From assembly GCA_014898425.1 (NCBI GenBank), contig RCSZ01000001.1, positions 1,302,001-1,366,000 on the forward strand: a stretch of 64,000 bases of DNA, in the 5' to 3' direction. Under the pieces are notes generated by a model. That model did not search any database. It had not been told where the DNA came from and saw nothing but the letters and a program-made list of their open reading frames with translations. Each line of letters opens with the position of its first letter. Positions within the stretch are counted from its first letter, which is position 1. A program made the position numbers and the translations under genes. Below, piece by piece: positions 35,411 through 48,288 of this stretch. The DNA is from Botryotinia globosa. Its lineage: Eukaryota > Ascomycota > Leotiomycetes > Helotiales > Sclerotiniaceae.

Positions 35411-36285
35411 AAAAGTGGGGTTTACCAGATTTACCCTTCCAACCTTTGTATTATCGGTTGGCGCTGCTCTTCTCGTATTTCCCCCTCCCTGTCTTGAGGT
35501 GGAGTGGAATGTGTCGGTCGATTCGGTCCAAATTCAATTCAACAAACAAGCATCAGTGATCAGTCAGATCGGTTGGATATCTCGTGATGAAACTCGCATT
35601 ATCGGTGCTGGTGGTATCATTATCGTCATGACAATCTTGGTGCATTCCAAAGCCGTTCGTTCTCTGGATTGGTCTCTCGTCTTTCGTTTGCAAATAACTG
35701 TTTTCTCTCGACTCCATCCATCTTCAAACCCACCGGCGGATATGCTTCGATTGTCATATATCATACCAACCATCCATTATTTCCTTCGTATTCCTCCGAG
35801 CTTTCCACTGGCAAACTACAAAATAAGCCCCGGCCAAATATCCCTTCCTACATTCGTAAGTAAGTAGTAGGTAGTACATGGACTTCTGTAACGCCGCCAC
35901 CTCCTCTTGACTTTGGTCGACCAAGGAACCAACCCACAACACTCAACAGGGGTAATAAAACAATCCCTCTACTCCGTACAATCATCAGAATAACTTTGTC
36001 CACGGTTTGACCGCCATCAATGTATGTTTCCCCATATTCTTCATTATTCTAAACTTATACTTGCCCCTCATCCTCGCTTTTGTTGCAAAGCTTGGAAGAA
36101 GAAGAAGAAGAAGAGTCCAGGTGTTGGATATCTAATTTCTCCCGGGGAATTTGATTACCACGGCCTCATTCCTTCTAGCCGCTCTTGCCTGCGACGGAGA
36201 CGCCCAAGTGATTGAAGTTGGAATATTCTTCTGAATCTTTCATTTATTCTTTGGTAACAACTGACAATTCTGCTGAAATAGAATC

Positions 36286-39200
36286 ATGTCTCCTCCTAGG
36301 CGACCTGATCATAGTGAATCACATAGATCTCACCACTACCGAAATAATTCGCGGCGCGCACAAGTTCAAGATGAAGAAACTGTCTACTATACTCTCCCCC
36401 CAGCTTCGCCGACACACGAAAGCCGACCTTCGAAATCTTCCTTTGCGGATACAGCATCATCTCCAATGACTCCAACCATGTCTCGCGAACCCATCTCACC
36501 ATCGCGAAATACAACACCTGCGACTGCGATGTCGAGGAAGCGCAGTCTGATTCGCCCAGAACGCAATAGAATAGATGAAAACCATCCCAACTACCACTAT
36601 CGCCAACATGCCGCCAATATGGATACCCTACCTTCAACGACTGGCAACGATCCCATAATGGAGGATATCGAGGCGGATGCTGCCAATACAGAGACTTCGG
36701 GGCTTCGATCGTCGGGGGAAGCGGATTCAGATATTGCGCCACCCGCGAGACGAACCACACGCGGTCATGGAGCTGGACCAGAAGATCTCGCCTCGAATGA
36801 AAAGGCTGGTCTTGCTTCAAAGTCTCGAGGGGGAAATAAACTGAAGAGGGAGAGGGTGCCAAAAATGTCCAAGGAGGAGAAGGAGAGGCAAAAGGCCCTC
36901 GACACTGTGAAACCGCCGAGTCTGTGGAATGTTTATTGCGCCATTGTAACCTTCTGGTGTCCAGGGTTTGTTCTCAAGTGTTTCGGCTTCCGTTCGAAAG
37001 CCCAACAAAGAGCTTGGAGAGAAAAGATGGGATTGATCAGCATCATTCTCTCCATCATGGCATTTGTGGGATTCTTGACATTTGGATTTACCGCAACAGT
37101 GTGTGGGACGGGTTCAGGTCTACGATTACAAGTCAACCATGTGGATTCCGGATATATGATCTTTCACGGTAACGCGTATGATCTTTCAAAATCAGAGCAT
37201 CCCGCTGCAACAGGCATCACAAATGGGGCAAACGTTCTGTATGATTTACCCCAGAAGTATGGGGGGATGGACGGAAGTTTCTTGTTCCAGAATGTCAATG
37301 GCAAATGCAAAGGCTTAATCACTTTAGCTGATGGATCGGACGTTCCAACCAATTCTGACAAAGATCTTGCATGGTACTTCCCTTGCCATGCATTCAATCA
37401 AGATGGTTCAAGCTCGCCAAATGAGACAGTGGGTGCCTATTTTGGGTACGCGTGCCATTTGCAGGCCGGTGCTCGCTCATCGTTTTACGCACTCAATAGT
37501 GCTGGAGCTGTCTATTTCACCTGGGATGACATCAAGAATTCCTCGAGGAACCTGATGGTTTACTCTGGCAATGTTCTTGATCTAGACCTACTGAAATGGT
37601 TCAACACTACCCAGGTTTCCGTTCCATCCAGGTTCACCACCCTTGCCGATAAGTCTTCCGCTGCCAACGCCGCTGTACGCGGTAGGGATGTCACACACGC
37701 CTTCCAATCTTCAGAGGACAAGAAGATTGCTCAGTGTTTTGAGCAAATCCTTAAAGTTGGAAGTGTCGATACCGAAACTGTTGGGTGCATCGCTTCCAAA
37801 GTAGTCCTTTACGTCTCCTTGGCGTTTATTCTTGCCATTGTTCTGGTCAAGTTCGTCTTGGCTTTGATCTTCCAATGGTTCATTGCCTCGAAATACGCCG
37901 CATCGAAGACTTCGCAATCATCTGACCCCAAGAAGCGTCAGCAACAAATCGAGGAATGGTCCGATGATATCTACCGGGCTCCTCCAAGATTGGCTGGCGA
38001 TATTGGTAGCTCCGCTGCGGGATCTGGATCCGACAAGACAAGCAAACGAACTAGTGTGTTTTTGCCAACGACATCTCGTTTCTCGAATCCTTATGCCGCT
38101 GCTGATCGATCCTCTCGCATTGGACGCCCTCAACCTACAACCATGGCCAGTCAAGCCTCAACAGCTCAGCTGATTCCCCCAAATCCCATGTTCCGAAATC
38201 AAAACAGTAGCCGAAACAGCCTTTTGCGAACGGATAATTCAAATGATCTCGATGGGTCCGGTCCCACCAGCTTCATTCACGATCTAGTGGTTCCTCAGCC
38301 ACCCAAAGAATGGGAACCATACGGATTCCCTCTGGCCCATGCAATCCTTCTTGTGACTGCCTATTCTGAAGGTGAACTTGGTATTCGCACGACCCTCGAC
38401 TCTATCGCTACGACTGATTACCCCAATAGTCATAAAACTATTCTGGTTATTTGTGATGGTATTATCAAGGGTGAAGGCGAACCAAAGTCAACACCAGAAG
38501 TGGTTCTTGGCATGATGAAAGATTTTGTCACTCCTGTTGAAGAAGTTCCTGCATTCTCTTACGTAGCGGTCGAAAGAGGATCGAAGAGACATAACATGGC
38601 CAAAGTGTACGCTGGATTCTACGATTACGGTGCTGATTCTACTATCAACGTCAATAGACAACTCCGAGTTCCAATGGTGTGCATTGTAAAGTGTGGTACT
38701 CCGGATGAAGCTACACACCGCAAACCTGGAAACAGAGGCAAGCGCGACAGTCAAATTATCTTGATGTCTTTCTTGCAGAAAGTCATGTTTGATGAACGTA
38801 TGACGGAACTCGAGTTTGAGATCTTTAATGGATTCTATCAAATCAGCGGCATCTTCCCGGATATGTATGAGGTTGTTCTTATGGTTGACGCAGATACAAA
38901 GGTTTTCCCAGACAGTTTGACACACATGGTATCGGCAATGGTTAAAGATCCTGAAATTATGGGGCTTTGCGGAGAGACAAAGATTGCGAACAAACGTGCC
39001 AGCTTCACAACCGCAATACAAGTTTTCGAATACTTTATTTCTCATCACTCGGTCAAATCTTTCGAATCGATTTTCGGTGGTGTGACTTGCCTTCCTGGTT
39101 GTTTCTCCATGTATAGAATCAAGGCTCCAAAGGGTGGCAACTATTGGGTTCCTATTTTGGCCAACCCTGACGTCGTCGAACATTACTCCGATAACGTAGT

Positions 39201-39994
39201 AGACACGCTACACAAGAAGAACTTGCTACTTTTGGGAGAGGATCGATACCTCTCAACACTCATGCTTCGAACATTCCCCAAGCGTAAACAAGTGTTTGTC
39301 CCACAAGCTGTTTGCAAAACTCAAGTACCAGACTCTCTCTGGGTTCTCATGTCACAGAGACGTAGATGGATCAACAGTACCGTTCACAATCTGATGGAAT
39401 TGGTTCTGGTCAGAGATCTTTGTGGTACTTTCTGCTTCAGTATGCAGTTTGTCGTCTTTATCGATCTCGTCAGTACTTTGGTTCTTCCAGCCGCTATTGC
39501 ATTCACCATTTACGTCGGTAAGTAAATCATTCTTCATGAAATTGTAACATCTTGCTAACTATTTTCTAGTCATCATTTCGATTGTTCGTAGCCCTGTCCA
39601 AATCATTCCGCTCGTACTCTTAGGATTGATCCTTGGTCTACCAGCAGTTTTGATTGTTATAACAGCTCATCGTTGGGTCTATGTTCTTTGGATGATGATT
39701 TATCTTGTCTCATTGCCAATTTGGAATTTCTTACTTCCAGCATACGCCTTTTGGAAATTTGATGATTTCTCCTGGGGAGATACTCGTAAGACGGCTGGTG
39801 AAAAGACTAAGAAGGCGGGTATTGAATACGAGGGAGAATTCGATAGTTCAAAGATTACTATGAAGCGATGGAAGGAGTTTGAGAGAGAAAGAATCTTGAG
39901 GAGCAACCCAAGTTGGGTTCATTCAAATACTTCGTTGAATAAGGAGAATCATCGATGGCAGCAACATCAATATGATGATTACGCGGATAGTTGA
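36286..39994 (+). CDS. Class IV chitin synthase (division 2, Chs3-like)
   Basis: Exons are 36286-39517 and 39570-39994 (52-bp intron, donor GTAAGT, branch TGCTAAC, acceptor CTAG), giving 1,218 residues, typical of class IV enzymes. There is no myosin motor, which rules out classes V and VII. Residues 1-210 are a disordered, Arg/Ser/Pro-rich cytosolic head ending in a Lys/Arg-rich patch. Then come two membrane segments (about 217-235, 249-267), a cytochrome b5-like segment ([15 protein letters not shown] and on), a further hydrophobic region at about 505-532, the glycosyltransferase domain with VDADT (D868-D870), GEDR (E985-R987) and QRRRW (Q1024-W1028), and a C-terminal membrane cluster. All catalytic motifs of the chitin synthase family are intact. 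It polymerises UDP-GlcNAc into cell-wall chitin at the plasma membrane and would be the client of the Skt5/Chs4-like protein encoded next door. Confidence 0.95.
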
Positions 39995-40787
39995 TGAGGT
40001 GGCTGGGATAGTGTTATTCTGATGGAGGGGATTGAATGGGATTGATTAGAATTTGCTCGTTGTTTATTATTGAGCGTACATAATGCATCGCGTGGTTGGA
40101 AAGTGGGAAGCAGTGGTAGTATAGTCAGCCAGTCTCCCTTCTTGAAAAAGATGACGTAATATTATATTGTTTTGTAATCGTAGTCTTGACCTACGTGCCT
40201 TGGATGGTTTGTTTAATGCTTCTTTTCTATTTTTTGATGGTTGATTGAGGATGTGGGTGTGGATGGGTGTGGATTATACACGGTTTCATGAGTTTATGGG
40301 TTAGGATGGGGGTTGTGGTTGGGGAGGTCGGAGGAGGGAGGAGGGATTTATTTAGCATTTGTATGGATGAGGGGTGTGAGGTGTGAGGTGTGAGGTGTGA
40401 GGCGAGGGAGGAGAGGGGTTCATCTAATCAATTATATAATATTGTATTATCTTCTTCTTCTTCTTCTAGTAGTTTTGTAACTTTTGTGACTTTTGTTGGT
40501 GGGTAGGCCGGTTAGAGATAGAGAGGGGCAGGGAGGGTGTGTATATATGTATATGTATATGTATATAGATAAAGAAAGTAAAAAGAGATGAGGATATTAG
40601 ATAGATGAATGGATGGTTGGAAGTGTGTGAGTGTATCTGGTTTGGTTCGGGTTTGGATTCTATCTGGGTATCTAGATACCTGGGTTGGAGGTTGGAATTT
40701 GATACTGATACTCGGGGTTGATGTTAGATGTTAGGCTTTGGATTTATATTGGAGATTGTAGATTGTATATTAGGTTTGTAGGGAGAT

Positions 40788-40990
40788 AGGTTTGTAGGTA
40801 GATAGGTATATAGGTAGATAGATATATAGGTAAATAGATATGTAGATAAATAGATATATAGGTAGATAGATATATAGGTAAATAGATATATAAATAAATA
40901 GATATATAAATAGATAGATATATAGGTAAATAAATATATAGATAAATAGATAGATAAATAGATATATAAATAGATATATAAATAGATAGA
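40788..40990. repeat. Imperfect GATA/TATA microsatellite array
   Basis: About 200 bp built from TAGA, TAGG, TATA and TAAA tetramers (units such as TAGATAGATATATAGGTAAA). It is highly diverged compared with the clean minisatellites elsewhere. Confidence 0.88.
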
Positions 40991-40999
40991 TATATATAA

Positions 41000-41480
41000 C
41001 AATTATATACTTCTATTTAATTGATCTCAAAAATACACTCAAATATACCATTTTATTACTTTTTAGAAATTAGATTATTATTCTTTTGAATAGTTTTTTT
41101 TTTTAGAAAAATTCAATAATTTAATTATTTATATATAAATGATATTATGATAAGATTTTCCTTTTTTTTTAAAGAATTAATAAATATAATATATGTATTA
41201 AGAAATTTCTTATAAAAAAGTTCTTGAGAATTCGCTTATTTTAGCTGTAATTTCTAACATATTAGAATTTTAAAACATTAAATGAATATTTTATAATATA
41301 TAAAATTTCTAAAAATAAAATAAATAATTTTTATTAAAGAAGATATTAAAATAAATAAATTGATATAATTATTTCAGAAATAAATATATAATTTTGTTTA
41401 AAACTAAATATATTTAAATGATGAGTTTTGGTGCAAAATGACTGTCGACCAAATAGAAGTGCCCTAGTACTGTAAATAAA
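41000..41480. other. AT-rich island (right of the chitin synthase gene)
   Basis: About 480 bp almost free of G and C, like the island at 34995-35410. With it, the chitin synthase gene is bracketed by two AT-rich blocks 5.6 kb apart. Confidence 0.7.
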
Positions 41481-41613
41481 TAAATGGAATTTTCTATAGT
41501 ATTTGTTTATATTTATTCTGTAGAAGGGGAGAAATTGTTAATTAGGTGGGTTTTTTGGGGTTTTTTGAGGATAGGGATGTGATGGAATTTGATGCGAGGT
41601 GATGTTTTGAGAT

Positions 41614-41704
41614 GAGATTTGAAGGAGAGATTTGAAGGAGAGATTTGAAGGAGAGATTTGAAGGAGAGATTCGAAGGAGAGATTTGAAGGAGAGATTTGA
41701 AGAA
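41614..41704. repeat. Minisatellite, 13-bp unit GAGATTTGAAGGA
   Basis: Seven head-to-tail copies of the 13-bp unit with only one or two substitutions. Confidence 0.93.
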
Positions 41705-42719
41705 GAGGTATAAATGAATTGAATGAGATGTAGATAATTGAAACATAAATGAGACTAGATGAGACAAGATGAGATGTGGATATAGATATAGATATAGACA
41801 AACCAAGGAAAAACAAATAAACTAGTAATGATTTATTCCTATACACATATACATATACATATATATAATACACAACCCCAAATCCAACCCCAACAAACAT
41901 CAAAAACAAAACAACCTCGTAACTGTGCGGGAGAAAATCAAACGGAGTCACGAATGCGTTTATACAATTATAGATATGCCAAGTCATGTAGAGGAGTGAG
42001 AGTGAGAAGCAAAGATGTGGATTCGAAGAATTGGGCGGGAGTTTGAAAGAATGGGTGATCCGGGTGGGAAGTGTATATATAGCCGAGATAAATTTTGGCT
42101 TTGTTTTGTTTTTTGAGAGGGGGAGAGAGATATGTATGTGTGTATGTTTGGGAGAATGAAGGAGGCATCACATCTATCTACGAGCTGATTGGTTAGTCCT
42201 GGTTGAAAGGACTTTAGGAGGAAGAGATGATGAGTGAGCGAGTGAATGAGTCAGTAGTTATCTTGACTATGTCGTAATATGGAGATTGAGAGATGTGAGA
42301 ATCTGAGAATCTTAGAATATGTATGTGTGTATATATGATGTATCCAAGTATCTAGATACTAGAGTATAATATGAAGATACGGAGAAAGAGAGAGATATTT
42401 TCATATATAATTCATCTGTCTGTATACATAACAGCTCCACAAACCCAATATCAATATTAGACTATAATATAATGCAATGTAAGGTAATGTAAAGTGATAC
42501 AAAACTCCTAATCTAACCCCTCCACCCAATCAACCTTAAAACTCCCATCCCATGCGAACTCGCGGATTTTATCTTGAAAACTTTTCATTAAATCTCTTCG
42601 AGTCGCCGATTATCTATACTTCTTAGGTATCCATGCTCCCTATCCATAACACCAAAAAATCAATCTCACCCTACCTTGCCCTGATAGGTCCTACCCCAGC
42701 TATAACCGCAAAAAAATCA

Positions 42720-44179
42720 TCAATATCCCATTCTATCTCTCTGTGGTGGACTGGGTGTATAGGTCGTTACACTTCCTCGATAAACATACGCTTTTCGCCC
42801 GAAAAAACAAAATCAATTAGCAACTTTGTATCTCAAACATCAAATCGTGATTCAAAAACCACCCAAAAAAGAAATCAGAACAAAAAAACAAATCATCTAT
42901 CCTCCCTATCTTTCCATCCCTCTTGTTTCATCAAATTATCTTCAAGAAGTTGATACTTACGTTGACCCTTCTGTAATCCAGCCAATCCACTCCTCTCCAT
43001 CATATCCGTGAATGTAGTGTTGTGACTTCCTCCTCTTTGTCCTTCTACTCCAAATGTTGGTGGTAAACCGAGATGATTTACACGTTGATTCTGATTCTGT
43101 TCTCTTACTTGTCGAAAAGAACTCGCAGTATCGGCATCTGTAAATATATTTATATCTTCATAACTCGGTTCGCGTTGTAAAGGAGGAGTAATAGGTCGAT
43201 TGGGTGCGTTTGTTTGTTTTTTCCTTTGTATATTGAGTGGTATTGGTAATGCTGGAGGTGGACTATTTTGATAAGCTATGCCAGGACTATTGGACATTCC
43301 TGTAGCGGTGGATTTTCGAAATAAGGATTGAACCCGTGTAATGGTTTTATTTCTTCGAGGAGTACCATCTGCGGATGTAGAAGGAGTTTGAGGCATCTTG
43401 CGGAGGAAATCGGTACGCACGTCGCTAGTGGGAACAGGGTCGGAGATATTTCCGAAGGAGGAACCGCTTTTGCGTTGGGAATGTTTACGGCGACCGAGAC
43501 AGCATACAGTGAGGAGAGAAAGAATGGCTCCTATGGCAATACCTGGAAATAAACCAATGAGGATTGCAACAATAGGGTATTTGTCGCATGTTTCTGGGAT
43601 GATAGTTATAGGTGTGCCGGTTGACGACGGGGTCGAAGTAGACGATGGGTTAGTGAACGAGGGATTTCCCGAAGTAGCGGTTACTTGTGTACCTGAGCTC
43701 GTGGCTACAGGTGATGTTCCACTGCCCACGGCAGAACTCTGTTGTTGACCTGGAACGGAATCCGCTTGATCGGCGTTCATCTGACAGTTGCCATTTACGC
43801 ATGTATAACCAAACGGACAGCAATTACTTCCACATTTTTCCAAAGTTGCTGTCAGAGCTGTAGTTTTGAGTGTATTTTCAGGATGTGAAGTAATATTTTG
43901 TTGAGTGATGTCGCAAGTAATAGGTTGAATAGTGCTACAATCACTTCCACTAGGACAACACAATAAGGTGGTGTTTTTTGCTAAAGCTATACAAGTCGAC
44001 GTAGAAGGGCAACAAAAGTCTGATGGTAACCCAGTATTTGCACATTGTACATAGCCCGCTTGAGGACATGTTGCCCGTTCGAAGATAGTGTTTGCTTGCG
44101 CGAAATTTGAGCTCAAAAGAGAAACAATCGTCAATAGCGATTGTTTGCTGATTCGACTTTGCCTCATAGCTGCAACCAT
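42720..44179 (-). CDS. Single-pass membrane protein with Cys-rich ectodomain
   Basis: Exons are complement(42961-44179) and complement(42720-42790), giving 429 residues. The 170-bp intron (GTAAGT...TTGCTAAT...AAAAG) is my reading; without it the frame runs on to a stop at 42893. I prefer the spliced form because it gives the end QKGQPYVYRGS, more protein-like than the charged read-through tail. An alternative start lies four codons on, at 44167. A signal peptide (about 1-30, ending FAQA) is followed by a Cys-rich ectodomain with CC pairs (FCCPS, LLCCPSGSDC, SNCCPFGYTC), a Ser/Thr/Gly stalk, one membrane segment (about 202-230) closed by CCLGRRKHSQRK, and a cytosolic tail with Pro-rich and basic patches. 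The layout suggests a wall-facing sensor or adhesion protein. Family function is unknown to me. Confidence 0.75.
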
Positions 44180-47100
44180 ATGTAATAACAATTTTCTCAC
44201 CGAAAATGTACCAAATCGTGATGTAGGCACTTGAAGCAGTGGACGTTGTGTTAAAATGGTAAAGGCTAAATGTATCAATGGTCTGAATGAGTGTTGGAAG
44301 TAGAAATAAATGATCCAAGAAGTATTAATGTAAAGGATGTGAGTCCAGAAAGAGCATATCACGAGAAGAAACCCGGGAGAATTTGTAAATATAAGAGAGT
44401 AACAAAGAAAGATAAAATTAGAATCGCAAGATTTTTTTCCCGCGCGAAATAATGAACCATGAAAGACGAGAGATTCCAGAAAAAAATGGAGTGGAATTTT
44501 TTGAGTATGAAGAGAAACAAACTAAACTTCCTTTGTTCACTACCTGATCAAGCATTTGACTTGACTTTCGTCATATAGCGTTTCTGTAAGAGACTTCTAC
44601 TTCAGAAACACTTGGTTTTAGAGGAATCAAAGGTCATCACCCATACATTCTTCAACAATGACCCATATCTATGTCTAGATGGTCATTCATGCGTCGACCG
44701 TGTGTACCTTCGAATAGGATATTCAGAAATGCGATCCATAACAAGCTACACATGGGAGTACTGGCTCTCATGACAGCGGTTCGAGATGATGAAGATGGTT
44801 CATTGGTATTGAAGTTAGAGTTTGAAGAAATCTTAGAAAATGAATCAATAGCGAATTAGATGGTATCCATGGATAGTGTCTTCATGGTGAAGTCATTGGA
44901 GATGATGGACAGGTTATCAAGCGCTGAGAAGGAAGATTTGTTGTTGAACCTTTGGCGCGAATGACTGGTGAATATTGATTTGAGCAAGTTGATTGGGTAA
45001 GAAGAGCAGAAAAGGTAATTGACGCGCTGGTTTGAGTTTTGTCCTTTTTGATTGGTCAAAAGGTTTTAGGTGGTGAAACTTAGGTAAGCTTACCTAGATA
45101 GGTAGGTAGATGGAAAGAACTGGCGGTCTAGACCACCGGTGGACTTGTGGGAACGTGGGAACGTGGGAACGTGGGAACGAACTTGAAAAAAACAGATGAG
45201 AGTCACGAGACCATTATTCTATTTTCCTCTTCCTTTTGCTGATGAAGAGGTAGGTAATGGGTAATTGAGGTGACAAAGATGCATACATTATATATTTACT
45301 GATGATGATTGTTCATTACCTATTATTTATGGTAAAGTACTACATATATCGTCATGACGATATCAGAGCAATTTGGGTTCATTCGGGGTCCTTGAAGTAT
45401 ATTTCTTCATGAAGCTTTCTCTTTCTTGACAGATCTTGCAAGAGTATACTGTACTATACTTATTATACTAGCCGTCGGTAGGTATTCAATGGCTGTGCTG
45501 ATTGTGGGTGTCTAGGTACGGATACCGATATAACGATGACAGTATCGTGGCGGTTTGTTGCATATTCCTCGCTCTGCTTCTTCGATTCTTCTTCCTGTCT
45601 TCTCCTTCTTCGACTCTCTCCTCATTCAATGCTCGTTTTGCTTCCACGATCGGTCGAGAATCATATTGTACAACCTTATATATGTTGGAGCAATCTATTT
45701 CTGTTTCTATTTTTATGGTTAACCTCTGAAGCAAGTTAAGGTTCAGTCAGATGGAAATGTTTCTCTTTAATTTTGAAAAACACGAATGCCCACTCTACCG
45801 AGGTCGTGGCTTTCCCTTCCCAAGCGTCTGGCCGTTGAATCCGGTAGCTCTCCAAGATGATCTATGAGATGAAGCTGAATCGTATGCCGATAATTACCAG
45901 TACGGACGACGTCGGAGTATTGTACAAGCACAGGGCAGATAGGCAACTCAACTTACCCATGGCCGTCTTTTAGATTCCTTTCAATTTTTGCAACTATTTA
46001 AAAAAAAGAAAGTGGGCGTGCAAGACATCTATCTAGATTCTACATCTATGGAAAGTTTGTCAGAGCAAGTTCGGTACCGTGCTCTTGCTACCCAGTTTCT
46101 GTCATTGAAAAAGGGATTGAGTTCGGGAGTGAATTGTAATACATATTTCTCTCTCGACTCGAGTTCTCGTGCCATGCGATGGTCATGATCTTCTGTCTGA
46201 TCTTCTGTCGTTTCCCATTCGAGTAAACATTAATCAAAGGAAATGAGATGATCTTCTATCATGCTTATTGCTAGGATTGAGCTTCATGCCATTGCCAAGC
46301 TTGATAGATAGAGTGATTGATTGGAGGTTTCTACTACTTTGTCGTCTACTCCTTACCAACATTTAGTCAGGAACCGATGAACGGACGGGTCAGTCTGTAC
46401 GAAATTTGTGGGTTTTGTGGATATGCATCATGTGAGTGGGTGGTTTGTGAATGGGACTAAGAGAGGTACGAGGTGGTCACTGGTAAAGGAGGGTAGGACC
46501 CCTGTTTCCTTGTGCTTGGAGAGAACGGAGAGAACGGAGAGAACGGCAAGACAACGGAAAGACTGCGTGGTTTTGATTGTACGTACCTGCGCGTGTTGCC
46601 GAAGTGATACGGGAGAAGACGAAAGGGGCAAAAAGAGAGATGAGACGAGACGAGACGAGACGAGACGAGACGAGATGAGATGAGATGAGATGAGATGAGA
46701 TGAAATTGTGACCAGAATTAGGTATGTATCGGTTCGTAGGATGGTGACGGGAAGGTATGATCCATGGATGTGTATAGTACTAGAGATACCCAGATATACC
46801 TAGAGTGTATATAAAACAAGTTTACACGATGATGAGAATGACAGCAGGTAGAGAGACAGAGAAAAGTCATAATCCGGGGAAGTTCTGAGTTTGGGAATCA
46901 ACATGAGCTTACTTGTTATTATTAGCTAGCTAACCTCTCCTAACTCCCTAGCTAATATACAGAGTGTAATAATGTAAAGTCTATATATAATAAACATTTC
47001 AATTAATCGGCCACTATGAGATATTATACTTCTTAATAAATGTATAATACTTCGGGTTTGTCATCATTTCTCTAATGATTTCTTGCATAAGGTTGTTATC

Positions 47101-48288
47101 CGTCATCATCCATCCAAATCAGGCTAGACCTTAATTGGGTGTGGCTTAGCATCTCTTTTCACTTCCAAGTAATGAAACTTTAAATTTTGATCGCTTTCCA
47201 ACATTTCCCCTATCATCCATCCCATCCATCCATGGCCCATGATTCCACTCATCCATCCATCCATGGACCATGATTCCACTCATCCCATCCACTCCCCGTA
47301 TGTTGAAATATTCTCATCGGTGAAAAATCGAAAAATCCTTGACGCACATCCACATCCACCTCCACCCATCATCTACTTGGTCTATTTGGCCTCTTCGTCC
47401 TACAGTCCACAAAAAATGAGAGATCTCAATGGGGAAAATACGACTTTGGGAAATTGCGTGAAGGGATGGTTGGATGGTTGGATGGTTGGATGGTTGGATG
47501 GATGAGTGGATGAATGTCCTGGACTTGTTCAAATTGGTCAATGCAATTGCCACTTTGGGAATGCACATTATGAAGAGAAGAGGGGATATCGCTTTGCTGG
47601 AAGTGACTCGTGAGAGAGGGAGAGAGGGAGAGAGGGAGAGAGATACAAGAAATAGTGTACCGAGTAGGTCGTCGGTATGTATGTATGATGGTGATATGTG
47701 ATGATGAAAACAATTGGATACAGGAAGTGAAATTGAATACCGCTAACGTATAATACTCTTCCTACTTGTTCATTTCCTTCGTATTATTTCTCCTCCAATC
47801 AATCAAAATATCTTGGCTTCTACTGCGTTGTCTCTTGGTGCACAAAATTTAAACATTCATCGCTTGTTTGTCAATTGGGAGAAACACCCAAAGAGCTTAG
47901 TCTGACCATCAATCACTTCCCATCCCAACTTCGGGGGATCCTACCCATGTTCAGAAGTCTTGGAACTTATCCAGTCCTGCGGCCTTTGGGTTTAGCTTGC
48001 CTTCTGATTATCTCTCCACGTTTTTATTTATCTCTTCTAAACTCCCTCTTCTTTTTCATTCTTCACTCCTCTTATCGACGTTGTTGTTGTGAATACCTTC
48101 ATTTTGTCAATCTTCACGTTCTTCTCATCGCCGAACAAATATCTCTACCGCTTCACTCTTTCAGCGGGCATTCTTTACGAGCAACCTCGCGAACATATCG
48201 ATCGTGTGAGAGGGTATCATCCAATCAAATTTCGATTCTTAATATACAATATAATCTACCATATACAAGATAATCTACCATACACAAG
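44180..48288. other. 4.1-kb gene-poor region with several simple repeats
   Basis: No credible gene was found. Repeats include GAACGTGG units at 45147-45179, GAGAACG at about 46519-46548, the GAGAC/GAGAT array at 46641-46702, a duplicated 30-bp element containing CATCCATGG at 47224-47287 and GGTTGGAT units at 47463-47502. The last 400 bp are the C/T-rich promoter and leader of the GH17 gene, where the element ATATACAAGATAATCTACC is nearly repeated just before the start codon. Confidence 0.6.
46641..46702. repeat. Pentanucleotide array GAGAC then GAGAT
   Basis: About six copies of GAGAC are followed without a break by about six copies of GAGAT. This is a two-variant microsatellite with a sharp switch point. 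Confidence 0.92.

Larger units (their letters stand above)
32121..36285. other. 4.2-kb divergent intergenic region between the Skt5/Chs4-like and chitin synthase genes
   Basis: No convincing gene was found. It contains minisatellites at 32921-33036 and 33747-33828, an AT-rich island at about 34995-35410, GTAGGTA-type microsatellites and, near 36090, a short GAA run. The stretch nearest the synthase start probably holds its long 5' leader, perhaps with a leader intron (donor-like GTAAGTAAGT at 35857). Confidence 0.6.
39995..42719. other. 2.7-kb intergenic region rich in simple repeats and AT-rich DNA
   Basis: It holds the 3' UTR of the synthase, then simple repeats (GTGTGAG at 40374-40402, GATA/TATA family at about 40788-40990), an AT-rich island (about 41000-41480), a 13-bp minisatellite (41614-41704) and GATATA runs. 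No gene is visible. Confidence 0.65.

Noticed and set aside
35415..35867. Open frame of 150 codons upstream of the chitin synthase
   Set aside because: No ATG at its beginning, low-complexity end, probably part of the leader region of the synthase gene.
36296..36862. Open frame of 188 codons opposite the N-terminus of the chitin synthase
   Set aside because: Antisense to the disordered Arg/Ser-rich head of the synthase; composition explained by that strand.
38488..39183. Open frame of 231 codons opposite the chitin synthase catalytic domain
   Set aside because: Complete overlap with a highly conserved gene on the other strand and no recognisable domain.
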